Source: Trichoderma breve (lineage: Eukaryota; Ascomycota; Sordariomycetes; Hypocreales; Hypocreaceae). Taken from it: a stretch of 64,000 nt of DNA. Both the position numbers and the translations under genes were made by a program. The stretch is from positions 3,782,001-3,846,000 of the forward strand of contig NC_079234.1 of NCBI RefSeq assembly GCF_028502605.1, given 5' to 3'. This document shows positions 9,796 to 20,827 of the stretch, piece after piece; positions within the stretch are counted from its first letter, which is position 1, and each line of letters begins with the position of its first letter. The notes under the pieces were generated by a model that had not been told where the DNA came from, did not search any database, and worked only from the letters and a program-made list of their open reading frames with translations.

Positions 9796-10093
9796 TAGTG
9801 ATTCCTTTTGTAGGCGTATGATTTAACTTGCGAGTGCTCGAAATCTTCTCGGTCGCGGTTTTTCTGTCCTCCACTTGTCAATATAGCACTGGCAGCTACA
9901 CAGCACCAAGGAGAACCTCGAATCATCAATTCCATCATACAACTATAACTACAACTACCATTACAAATCCTTCTTCTTCTTTTAACCCTTCTTCATCTCC
10001 ATCTCCTCCTCCTCAACCCACTTGTTCGAATCCACAACCTGAGCACGTATCCCCTCCACCGTCGTACAACACGCCATATATCCAATCCCCCCA

Positions 10094-10137
10094 TCCTCCT
10101 TGCCTCCTCCTTGCCTCCTCCTTGCCTCCTCCTTGCC
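10094..10137. repeat. 11-bp tandem repeat, four units
   Basis: TCCTCCTTGCC repeated four times without change, just beyond the 3' end of the dehydrogenase pseudogene. Confidence 0.85.
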
Positions 10138-10139
10138 TC

Positions 10140-10955
10140 CTCATCATTCCACAAAATAATTCAACCCCGTTGCATAACCCCCCGACTGAACCCACCTAAC
10201 AAGCTCTCCAGTCTCACTCAAAAATCTATCCAGAAACGGCATCGCATTCACCAACAGGTCATACCACTCCACCAAATAGGAGAGCACCAGCATCAGCACC
10301 GGCGGCGGATAACTCATGCGCAGCCCCGTCGTAATCACCGAAGAGAGTGTGCCGTGCCAGTAACGTTGACTCGCCAACTTCGCTCGTAGAACATCCTGTA
10401 CCGGATCACGCCCGCCGTGTGAAAGACTGTCAGCGGCAGACTGGCCGCTGCTTCAGGCCACGGAGCTTCGTATGGCTTTAAGAATTTCCGCTTCGTTGGT
10501 AATGTCAATCTGGATAAAAGTCACTTTTGACGCTGCTCCACAAGAAAAGTCTTCTCTAAAAGTAAACAGGCCGACGCGCATCCAAAGATGCGAATAGCTT
10601 CAGGCGGAGTCCCCATGGCCAAAAGATGCAAAATAATCTGCCCTCCAAGAAACCCTACAACCCATATTATGGTCAGCAGTGTCATTCGATTTGCTAGTAT
10701 AATATCTTCAGTAAACTCACCAGAGCCTCCCACCACGATATACCGTCTATCCTTCCGAGGCGGCAGCCTGTCCTCCCAGTCAATCCCATCCCTCTTCACC
10801 CGCTCAAATACATCTCGGACATAGTCTCTCGTCAGCGGCTCTCTCGCGCGATCAGCCACTTCTTGAGGTGTGTGTGAAAGCACCCAGTTCAACCTGAGCA
10901 TGTAAAGCACCAAGCAAATGGCACCCACAGCGAGTACGAGAAGATATTCTCCCAT
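10140..10955 (-). pseudogene. Decayed 3beta-HSD / sterol-4alpha-carboxylate 3-dehydrogenase-type SDR
   Basis: From an ATG at 10955 a membrane-anchor segment (MGEYLLVLAVGAICLVLYML) is followed by KDRRYIVVGGSG. A canonical 66-bp intron (10655-10720) then joins to FLGGQIILHLLAMG, the Rossmann nucleotide loop of the extended SDR and 3beta-HSD family. After RIF the frame breaks. Family-like pieces continue in other frames: VTFIQIDITNEAEI, then LPLTVFHTAGVIRY and RSWRVNVTGT, then a jump to C-terminal-like sequence (YPPPVLMLVLSYLVEWYDLL to GGYATGLNYFVE). At least three frame disruptions are visible. The middle of the protein, including the YxxxK active site, is missing. Intact relatives are several hundred residues long. 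The intron is still perfect, so inactivation may be fairly recent. The end at about 10140 is approximate. Confidence 0.75.
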
Positions 10956-11720
10956 AGAAGCAGCCAGCTTGCAGTAAAATGCTAAGAACAGTCTATCGAG
11001 TATCAAACCATAGGTATCAAAGAAAGGTTTTAATCTAGCTCTATTGAAGCAAATAATTGTGCAACGAAGAAGGGAAGCACAGCACGTGGACACATGCAAG
11101 ACACGAAGGGAGAATCAGCGGGGGATTTGAAATCGCAAAGGCATCTAATCCATGGATATGTATTCTACTTTAGTGATAGGCTACCTTGTTTGATAGGCTA
11201 CCGATCATTAGGCGGCACTACGCATCATTTGGTAAATTGATTTCAAATGAAATAAGCATACCTACGATAAATATGTACGATTGCAACGAATTATGCCTAT
11301 TGAATCTGCGAGTATTGAGTCAGTGCATCTGCTGGCTGACTGATCATTGTTCGGCAGCTTAACAATACCAACGCACGTCTCACACTCGTCACCACCACTC
11401 CGCACATTAACACCCATCAATTTACTTGATTGCTCTACTTACATATTTGTACATCATCATTGATCCATACGACTTCCGTATACTGGCCCCTAGAGTAACC
11501 CCTGAGCACAAAACAAAGAAACTCAGCGTAGCTCACCTCCCTCCGGGCCCGGCGCCGTATGCTTTTACTCAATTCCTCGAGAAGCCATTACGGTTCCGTC
11601 ATTTCTTAGCTTCCCTGTATGCGATCAAATCGGTCAATGACGAACGCGAGTGTGCAAACTACAGCAAGAAGCCTGTAATGTTACCGGGACAACTGCCAAA
11701 CAACTCCAGCTGACCCTTCT
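10956..11720. other. AT-rich intergenic stretch
   Basis: About 760 bases between the dehydrogenase relic and the end of the 1170-residue gene. A plus-strand frame at 11426-11713 shows no domain. No gene seen. Confidence 0.5.
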
Positions 11721-14700
11721 TCACCAAAACGCCCACTTCTTGTTCTTCTTCTTCACATCTACTTCCACCAATGATTCGTGGAACGCATCCTGGTCAGTGA
11801 CGCCTCTCATGGTGTCATTTGAAGATCCAATATGATCCATGTGAGAAACCATCCCAAAGGCTGGCCTGAGCATGTCTTCAAAGACATTTTCAGTCTCAAG
11901 CTGGTCGGTATTCCACGTGGTCTTGTCACCATACTCCAAATTGACATTTTGATTAAAGTGGTGGCGCAGACGAGAAGACGTTAGGCTGGCCTCAAAATAC
12001 TTCTGAGGCAAAGCACTGTTCAACGAAGTTTTAGGGCAGGCAAAAACTCGAACTGCCCCTGCACCTCGTCTGCCGCTGGACAGACTTTCTTCCATTGAGT
12101 AGCTCATGGTGATTGTGAGGACACTATGATCTTTCTTCTTTCCGTGGCAATATCGTGCAACTCGCCGCATGGTGACGGCCTCGAGTTCGCGGGTACCATT
12201 ATAATCTGGGTACTGAATTGTCACATCGCCCTTGTCATTGGTCCTGCAAAAGAAATCCGTTAGCTTACTATTTATCCCGGCGCACACACACTCAGTTTGT
12301 CATTGACTTACAAGATTTCCATCTCGTCGATTAGAGACTCGACGTAACATTTCAATGCATACTCAGGCTCCAAAGCCCTCGAACGGACTCCGCGTGCCTT
12401 CATATCCCAAGCTCGTTGGGGGCAATGGAGGTGGATTGCAAATATTTCGTGGCGCGGACCCCGGACTCGATATTGAAACTTTTGGGCGTTTAATTCGATG
12501 ATGATGGACTCCTCGCCTCTTGGACCAAAGTAGGTGCACTGGAAATCGTACCAAGTCTCCTTCTCAAACAAGTTCCACGGGGTTTCACCTGGTGGCGTAA
12601 TGCTGACCAACATATTGGCATCACCTTCCGATGTCGATAGAATAGGGGAGAAGCCAATACGGTCTTGTCGGAAATTCTCGCCATTCAAGAGGTTAGTCAC
12701 ATCCTTTGTTGCAAACACCGGGCCAGAACCTGTGTGGTTTACGAAGCTCGGGGCCATTTGCTTGATATATATGCGCCCAAAAACGACTTCCAGGGAAACA
12801 TAGCCCGAGGCCAACTCAAGAATTTGCGACATTTTCTTAAGCTGATTCTCTGCGTCTCGCAGGACATCACTCTTTCCTTGCGGGACATCCCAACCGTTCT
12901 TACTGCAATCCTCGAGTTTCGGTTCCTTTGAACTCTCACCCGTTTTAGAAGACAATACCACCGATTCCACTGAAGGAGTCGGATTGGGTCGACTGGGGCC
13001 TGCATTTGCATTGGCAGGTCGTGGTGGCCTTTGCGATGGAGCATTTGGGTACCTGGCAGCATCAGCATATCGTAGCTGTGGCTTCGTCTGCTTTGTCTGC
13101 TTCGGTGACATTGGTGCTCCAAGCACGGGAAAGTTGGAGTCGAACTAAAAGAGGGTATTTCGGTCAGTGAGAATTCATAGCTTTATCTTGTCATTTGGAC
13201 TTACTTCTGCGTCAACTCTGGGCTCCCTTGGTGTCATAGAAGCCGAACGCGCATTTTGATTTCTTGGGGCTGGTCCCTGGTGGGCATTCAAACCAGTCCT
13301 TCTAGGAGAACGAGTTCTCTGAGACGAGTTGGTGATGCTACGGCCGCCTCTCTGATTCATGGTCTGAAAGAACTCTTTCGGCTTTTCCTCAAGTAATCCA
13401 AAGTCAACAAGATCACCAACGTCATGCGCCTCAGTGCCCGCCAACTCGACCAGATCACTTGTCGAAATACCCATTTGAACATGCTTCTGAGCTTTGGTAG
13501 AAACATTCGCCGAGTTGTGCTCACGAGCATCCATCAAACCAAATTGGGCCTTGCCACCAGTATAAAAATGCGCAGCAGCGTGATCCTGAACTTCCAGGGG
13601 GTTACTTTCTGTCACAATGGTAGCAATTTCTGTCTCGGTCTCAGTCCCAAGCTCGGAGGGTTCGCAGCTTTGAAGAGAAGTATATGGAGAGCCCTCATAG
13701 GCAATGTCCAAACTCGACTGCTGTGTCTGCGATTCATCGTCTAGCCATATTAGGTCATCGGAACGTTCAAATCGCTCAAACCGGATGATGTCTTCATTCA
13801 CTTCTTGAAGGTCTGCAACTGTACTCCGAACCGCACTGCCGAGCATTTCATCTTCACATGGAACTTCCTCGTCTGAGTCGCTGAGAAAGATGAGAAGATC
13901 TTCCTGGTCGCAGTCAGACACCGCAATTGGATATTGAATCATGCTCTCCAATTCTCCTAGGCCTGATACAGCGCCTGTTGTTGTTGATGGCTCTAACATG
14001 TGGGAGTACTCGTTCTCGGTAATGGCCAGTCGCCGCGTAGATCTTACGAATGTATCCACATCCTGAAATTTTGGAGAAGCGAGAAGCTTCTGGTCGTTGG
14101 GTAGCTCTTGATTCTGTGCTACTCTGTAGCCATTGTTGACAGATACAGGGGAGGTTGGCTCCAGGTTATCGTCCACCACCGAGTCATTAAGGACGCTTTG
14201 ACTGTTTTGCACAGGTCCACGAAAGGCACTGGATGCCCTTGTTTCAGCTGATGCCGGGATGGCTTGATCTTTCGGATAATCCCAGTTATGTACTACTTGA
14301 ACCTTGGCGTTCTTTTTCTTGGTAGGCAAAATGTAACCCTTGAAGGCGTTGAATGTCTGTCCCACTTCGAGCTGGCGTGTATCTTTCAGCGGATAAACAG
14401 TATTATCAGTGATCCAACGGCCGGTTCTATCTCGAGTGTGAGTCCTTATGACAGCCGCGTTCGAGAGATACTTGTACTCGTCCGCAATAGCCAAGCTGCC
14501 AGACCGAACGGCAAAGGTCGCCTTGACTAACCCAACGTGAGACATCCATCTGTATGTGAGTTTGGTAGCCGCAGGTCCCTCGAGTAGAATCAGGTGCGAT
14601 GATACCTTTGGTTTACTTGCCTATATCTCGTTAGATGTCTCAATCTTGCTATGGTAGCAGAGGAGAGAGTAAAATACGCACCAGTAGATTCAGAATCGTC

Positions 14701-15476
14701 CGAAGCCTTTGGACCGCTCTATCAACCAGATCCATTGACTGCCAGGATCCGATGTAGATTAGATTCTCCCTCAGGTTGTGCGACATTTCGCAATTCGTGT
14801 GAAATGCAAAGTCAACCACATTATTAGGCGCGTTCTCGGACTTTGAAACGCGGGAGAAGACGGACAACAGCGTATCGATGGAGACTCCAGTAGAATTCTG
14901 CAGCCCTCTCCACACTGTCTTGAAAGGTAGTTGGCCCAGTATTGCAGGAAATCTGTATTCCTCAAAGTCTTGATAAATGTCGTTACCGATAGACTTGAGG
15001 ACCACCCATGGAATTATGAGAGGTTCACTGGTCTCCCTGGAGACGACATCTGGATGAAACGTGCCCTCACGCACATCAGAATCTACCACGTTAAAATCTA
15101 GTGGTCGGACCTCCTTTTTCAGGAGCTTGTGCAAAAGATGCTGGATGATATCGGAAACTCGGCTCTGAAACTCAGTCACCGTGATACATTTGAACCAGGG
15201 TATTTCTGGCTCATACAGTATCTCGAGAAGTTTGCCCTGGAAGAATAGTTAGTGAAGTCTCCAACCAGACCAACATGCTACAGAACGCACCTGACAGGCC
15301 GATTGGGCAGATTCAATGATACGCTTGACACCAAGTGGGAGTAATGGAGGGTTGCAGGTGATGTAAAACTCTACGACACCATAAGACCCAAGTGTTGGAT
15401 TCGGAGCTGCCAATGTGGCCAGGGCTGTGCGGACTGCTGATGCATCCGCGTTGTACTGAGAGCTTCCGCAAGACAT
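11721..15476 (-). CDS. Unrecognised 1170-residue protein with acidic, disordered centre
   Basis: Five exons on the minus strand: 15291-15476, 14682-15236, 13205-14620, 12312-13144 and 11721-12243. The introns are 54-68 bp and the frame is continuous across all four junctions. I do not recognise the family. Residues 1-250 look folded (VVEFYITCNPPLLPLG, then many aliphatic helices). About residues 250-350 are mixed beta-like sequence. About 350-770 are low-complexity and acidic (FLSDSDEEVPCEDE) with an SPRRTG basic patch. About 770-1000 are a second folded-looking region (WYDFQCTYFGPRGEES, FQYRVRGPRHEIFAI). The C-terminus ends in a Lys-rich VDVKKKNKKWAFW. There is no signal peptide or membrane segment, so it is probably nuclear or cytosolic. 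The two folded ends around a long linker suggest a scaffold, but nothing in the sequence gives a function. Confidence 0.75.
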
Positions 15477-17364
15477 TGTGACAAAACGTCCACAAACAAC
15501 AGTTTAGATATAGGGTAACAACAGCCTGTACTTTGTGATCAGCTTTTATATCTTGTAGACATTCCTATGCAAAGAAGGGAGTTGCTGTAGAGGCACCTCT
15601 GTGCGCAGAAAGAAATCACGGTGTGGGATTCTGAACTTACCTAGCAATCAATCCACACTCAGGGTACAATAAACGGTTCCTGCCGCAGAAATCAAGTCAT
15701 AGAAGCTTCCAAAGTAATCTAGAATGCACCTAAGCGACCTCTAGAAACGAGGGAGGTCAGCAGGGAACCGAAGCATCAACACCCAAATCAGTGTCCAAAC
15801 AAAACCGACTACGCTCTTGCACAGAGTCGGCCAAAAACAGAATACGAACGAAGCACCAACGTATAAGGACTCGAGAATACAAAGACGAAGTTCCTATGCC
15901 ATTCTCGTGGTGTGTCTGTGGGTGCTGAGGTGAGTCTGTGGTTGGAAACGAAGAGGGAGAGGTATAAGGAAAAGGAAACAAACGGAAAACAAGAGGAGAA
16001 TAAATGAATAAACAGGGTACCTGTGGTCGAGAATCTTAGGGCTACAAAGAGAACCAAGTAGCACAGCAGCTGCCAGGTGGGTGGCAGCTGCGAGGGAAAG
16101 TGCAGCAGGCACGTGAACTCCTGACCGCTTTGCACGGGAGCAATTCACTGCAGCTTCAATAGCTTCAATGTTGGCTATAAGTGAATAATACAGGTAGTCC
16201 CATTGTCTAATAAAGTATAGAAATTTGGGAATGTGTGAATAGGGGTGTGTGAATAGGAAAGTGTGAATATAAGAGTGTATTTAGAAGTGGTATATGTATC
16301 TTCTGTTGAAGATCGTTGATAGAGCTTATTTACAGGTGTATGTTGGGTAATTGGGTCGTTGTAGAATCGCCAATATGCAGTAGAAGTAGCCTTTGTGTAA
16401 AGTTGATCCTCATTTCCTCAATGTCATATCCATGGCCCAACACACATCTATTAAACATAACAAAGATGCTTCAACTCATTGTCCGCAATGTAACACACTT
16501 AAAATATGCACACCATATCACTCTGCAACAATTCAACAGAAGAAACATTACAAAACCCGCCAGTCAAGTCCTCAATATATGCATTCATATTCCATATCTT
16601 TGCATTCTCTTAAACACACAATGGCTCCTTATTTATCATTTATCTATATATATGCAGTGTACTATATCTCTCTCGCAGCCAAGCGCAATCGTACTCTCTC
16701 CCAGCTTCCGTATCGCTCTGCTCCAAAAAAAGCCAACAGACATAGCGCAAGCATGGGTGGAGATTATACCGCTTTAGATTTCTTTTCATTCTTTTCTTTG
16801 TTCTTTGTTCCTTTGTGGAAAATGCATCCAACGCCAAGTGCATCACGAAAGCAAAGCGCTTCCCAGCATGCAAAAATACAGAAGAGGGGGTGGAAGAAAA
16901 AACATGGGTAAGGGGGATGGAAGAAGACTATCATATCCTGTCCAAAGCCAACTGACCGCTCTCTCTATGTAATTAACAGAAACGAATGAAAAAGTAGTAG
17001 CAGGTGAAAAAAACACAAGTTTAACGGAGGGAGAGAAGGGGAAAAAGTAATAAAAGCAATAAGCAAAAAAGACAAGAGAGGGTTAAAGGGGAGAAGGCAG
17101 GGGAGAGAGAGAAAGTGGTATCATTATTTAAAGTCGCTGTAGCCGCACATGGGTAGTGGGAAGTGGGAAGCAGAATAACACAAAGCAGAAGAAAGAAGAA
17201 GAAAAAAGCCATGAGCATAGAGTCCCCCCGTAAGAATGCACCGACAGTTTCGATAATAAAACGCAAAGTGGTTCCAACGCCAAAAGGAAAAAGGCAAATC
17301 CAGAGGGAAAATATGGCCGTGATAGAGAAACCAGTAGAGACAGCGATGCCATGCGGCTTCACCT
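15477..17364. other. 1.9 kb intergenic, no gene seen
   Basis: 15477-16150 is probably promoter and leader of the 1170-residue gene. The middle is AT-rich. 16900-17364 is purine-rich on the plus strand and probably 3' UTR of the She3-like gene. Frames in it are low complexity. Confidence 0.5.
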
Positions 17365-18477
17365 TCACTCGGCACCTTTGACATTCGCCTTGACGTTTAG
17401 CGCCCATCTCAGCTTGTCCAGCGTCTCCCTAGACTCTTCCAGTATTCTTTGCTGCTCGGCTTCCGTCTTCCTGGCGTTCTCCTTGATGTCCTTGAGATTC
17501 TCCTCCTGCGCCTTCTTGTACTCCTCAAACAAACGCGCAATGTCTTCCTTTTCGCGCCTCAGCTTCTGGATGTTGCTGTCCTGCTGCTCGCACAAGTCTC
17601 GCAGTGTCTGGATCTTATCGTCGTCCGACTTGCGCTCGTCAACGATGGTGGTGATTTCCGTCTTGATCGTCGCAATCGCCTTGTTGACCTCGTCGCCCTG
17701 GTCGCGCCAATGGGAGGAGATTGCATTGTACCGACCTTCCATCAGCTGCGCATAGCTCGTTGCGTCGTCGGCCTGCGTTTTGGCGTCGCGCTTGGCCTTT
17801 TCCATTTCGTCCCTCCAGTTCCGCTCCAGCTCTTGAGCCGCCACGGCCTTCTTCTTCTCCATGTCGACCGTTGCCATGAGGGTTTCGACCTGGCGTTCTT
17901 TTCTTGCCAGCAGCGTCTTGGTGACGTTTGCTTCCAGCAGTCGGCTTTCGTAGTCGCTGACCATGCGCTCCATCTTGTCCTCGACCAGCTTGGCCGCCTG
18001 CTTGGCCTCTTCCGCGCGCAGCTTCTCAATCTTGATCTCGCGCTTCAGGGCGTCATTATCGCTGACGAGCTTGTTGATGACTCGACCCGTCTTTCCCAGA
18101 CCGGCCTTGCCAATTGTCGAATCCCATTGCGCATTGTCCTGGTGGTCCAGGTCTCCGTCTCCCAAGCCGCCGTTCTCTTCTGGCGGTGCCGGGGTTATGA
18201 CTCTCGGTATGGGACCGACGACTTCGATGGGGGCCTCAGGCTCAGGCACCTCAGGAACAGTTGTGGTGTCGAGATTAGGTTTCGGGGATGGCGCCTCCTC
18301 GATGGTCCCGTTGGACGCCACGGTGGACAGTCCGCTGGCCTTGCTGGTGACGCTGCTGGACAGCCCGTTGCTCTCGGGACTCGTCTCGGAGCCCTCGAAA
18401 CTGGGCACGCTGCGGATCGTGGCCGTCCTGCCCAGGACCTGAGCCTGCTTGGAAACGGAGGCGGCGCGACTCGGCAT
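17365..18477 (-). CDS. She3-like coiled-coil protein (SWI5-dependent HO expression protein 3 family)
   Basis: A single-exon frame of 370 residues. Residues 1-120 are Ser/Pro-rich and disordered (MPSRAASVSKQAQVLGRT near the start). From about 125 (KTGRVINKLVSDNDALKREI) to the end it is almost continuous heptad coiled coil, rich in Glu, Lys and Gln. The KLVSDNDALKREIKIEKLRAEE region with the following ERMVSDYESRLLEANVTKTLL resembles the SHE3 family of filamentous fungi. In yeast She3 is the adaptor between myosin V and the RNA-binding protein She2 in mRNA transport; the role in moulds is inferred. The frame is open for 27 codons upstream of the chosen ATG (ending SPGTRTLTPASAGTVNA), back to a possible CAG acceptor near 18560, so a short upstream coding exon is possible. 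A generic coiled-coil protein is the alternative. Confidence 0.65.
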   Translation of the reverse strand: MPSRAASVSKQAQVLGRTATIRSVPSFEGSETSPESNGLSSSVTSKASGLSTVASNGTIEEAPSPKPNLDTTTVPEVPEPEAPIEVVGPIPRVITPAPPEENGGLGDGDLDHQDNAQWDSTIGKAGLGKTGRVINKLVSDNDALKREIKIEKLRAEEAKQAAKLVEDKMERMVSDYESRLLEANVTKTLLARKERQVETLMATVDMEKKKAVAAQELERNWRDEMEKAKRDAKTQADDATSYAQLMEGRYNAISSHWRDQGDEVNKAIATIKTEITTIVDERKSDDDKIQTLRDLCEQQDSNIQKLRREKEDIARLFEEYKKAQEENLKDIKENARKTEAEQQRILEESRETLDKLRWALNVKANVKGAE

Positions 18478-20827
18478 GGCGTTGACGGTGCCGGCAGAAG
18501 CTGGTGTTAAGGTTCTGGTGCCCGGTGAATCATCTAGCGAGGGGCGCGCGGGATTGGAGGCTGCGAGGGGCGATTCGCATCAGCGGTCAGTCAAATCAAT
18601 CACTCGATCCGGTCCAGATAGCAGAGATGAATCGGGGGGATGTTTTGTTTGGTGATGGTTGTGACTTGTGGTTTGTGCAGGGCAGTGCAGTGCAAGTGTA
18701 TGTACAAGACAAGTACAGTACGAGCCAGGTACGGAATAGGTAAGCAGTCTGGTGTCCAAAATAAGGTACAAAGTGTCATGTGTAATTAAGAGGTGGAGCT
18801 CGTTTTCGCGTAAATGAGCAGCAATGCGTGCAACGCGCAGCCGTCATTCATTAGAAAGAAAACCGGAGCCCGGAAGAGGCGAGGATTTTGCAGTCAGAGC
18901 GCAGCCCAGCCGCAGCGATCAAGGGGAGAGTGTACTGTAAATGTACCCAGCAGGTACTCGGACTCCGTAAAGAGGGTAAAAACACTGGACTGGCAACATG
19001 AACTCTTCATACTAACCTGTGCCCTGCGGTGAATCCTGGTGAATGCTGAAAAACTGCTTGTGAAGGCGGCGAAGGGCCATTGCTTCTGTCACTTCAATTC
19101 GCCTCCGTCATCCACTGTCTCATACAAACAAATAATATGATAGAAACGGCCGTGTTGTGTTTCGTTTATGCTGCAAGCACCGCTGAAACCGCTGCCTCAA
19201 TCTCAATCTCAGTCTTTCAGTCAGCCAGCGCAAGTGCCCTGTGCTGCCGTGCTGTATTATGAGCCGGGGGAGGGAGGGCAAGGGTCGATGAGATTGGTGA
19301 TGTAAGATGAGCAGAGCTGGGGGACGATCGCGTATCAGAAGAGAAGCAACAAAATGTCAAGTATAAAAGAAGAGAAATAAAGAAGAGAAAAGAAAAACAG
19401 AATAGACGAGATACGAGCAAAACAAATAAAAACTTCACCACGTCATGCCATGCAATAAAAGGGCGGCCATTTTGTTAGTTCGTTCTTGTACACGTAGCGA
19501 CTGTATACCGCCTCTCACTACTAGGTAATAAACAAGGGGAAGCTCCCCCAACGGCAACCCAAAAAAAACGGCATTCAAGGGACATAATCAACACAATGCG
19601 GCCAATCACAGAGAGGCAGAAGAAGAAGAAGAAAAAAGCAAACATGAACACACACACAGCCCCTCATCCTTCTTTGTTTTTGCTGTCTCTCGCTTGCCGC
19701 CTCTCATGTCTCTCTCTAATCTCTACTCAGCCTGCAGCAAAAAAAAAAACAGGGTCAGCCTGCAGGGGACACATACGCCATGCCATGCTTACCCTGACCT
19801 ATGAACGGCTTCACGTGTCGCGTGCATTGTGTGGTGCTGCATTGTATTGTTGCGTACTGTATGGAGTAGAGATGCTGCAGGTCGTTAAAAAAGATGCATG
19901 TATGCATGCACGTGAAGGGGCTGGCCAGGCAACGAAGACGTGCGCAGCAACTCCAATGAAATATCGCCGACGACGTTATTAATCATGGGTGTATGATGTA
20001 ACTGCACGACAACCTTGGAAAATGCAAATACGGGGTAAATCAATAAACATTGATTGATTGATTGACCGTCCAACGCCGCCGCCGCCCTTCTCCCTGCATT
20101 GCCAATGTCACTGACGGCTTCTTGTTAGCGAGAAATAAGCTGCAGGGTACCCCATTCAATCCATCGACGAAGCTATTGGGACAAATCTCGCTTCTCAGGT
20201 GTGAAAGAGTAAAAACCTCGGGTAGATGACGCATGGAGCTGGAAACAACAGTAGAGAATCGTATCTGAGAGCAGCAGAAAGATTTCTCACAGGTCGCATT
20301 GAATGTGGGAAAAGAAAAAAGACTGAATGAAGGTGAATGTACTGTAGGATATAAATTCCTGTATAATAATGGTATTGTCCAAATAACTGCTAGGTATAGT
20401 ATTTATTTGCCCGCCAAACCCTTCATCTGCTCGTTTGTGAATCTCATACAAAATTTATCCTCGCCCCCTTCTTCCAATACACTGGGGCAGTTCCGTGTAA
20501 ACCATCCTTATACATACACATCTCTCTTATATCCCGGATATCCGCGCCATCTTTTCTCATGTTCGCGTGGCGGTCAACGAAACGCCTTGCCCCGTTTCAT
20601 ACGCAAATTCTACGCCGCTATTACGACTTTGTAAAGTCCCTCTATTTTGTCCAATCATGATCTGGCCATGCATTCTGTGACGATTCCCTCCCAAGTTCGA
20701 GCCAGTACTTTTCTTCTTCTTTCTCTTCCACAGCTTCTTGGCTGCCGAGACCTGTCATCTTTCAAGCTGTTGGTATCACATCTAGCCCCTCTCCTAGTCA
20801 TTCTGTAAGTAGATACAACGCCATTCT
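18478..20827. other. 2.35 kb intergenic, no gene seen
   Basis: Promoter side of the She3-like gene and 3' side of the symplekin gene. Low-complexity purine and pyrimidine tracts lie at 19350-19420 and 19610-19640. Short frames lack domains. Confidence 0.5.

Larger units (their letters stand above)
9015..10139. other. SDHC-like promoter region and repeat-rich intergenic DNA
   Basis: Contains the promoter blocks and the minisatellite listed separately. A C/T/A-rich stretch at 9880-10140 gives a Ser/Thr/Pro-rich open frame on the plus strand that I regard as non-coding. Confidence 0.5.

Noticed and set aside
10021..10040. TTGTTCGAATCC resembling a tRNA B box
   Set aside because: No A box or cloverleaf stems at the right distance.
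9828..10199. 123-residue Ser/Thr/Pro-rich plus-strand frame
   Set aside because: Low-complexity pyrimidine DNA including the 11-bp repeat; no domain and no splice-supported continuation.
17449..18510. 353-residue plus-strand frame opposite the She3-like gene
   Set aside because: Leu/Val-rich shadow of the GNN-biased coiled-coil codons on the other strand; no start context or domain.
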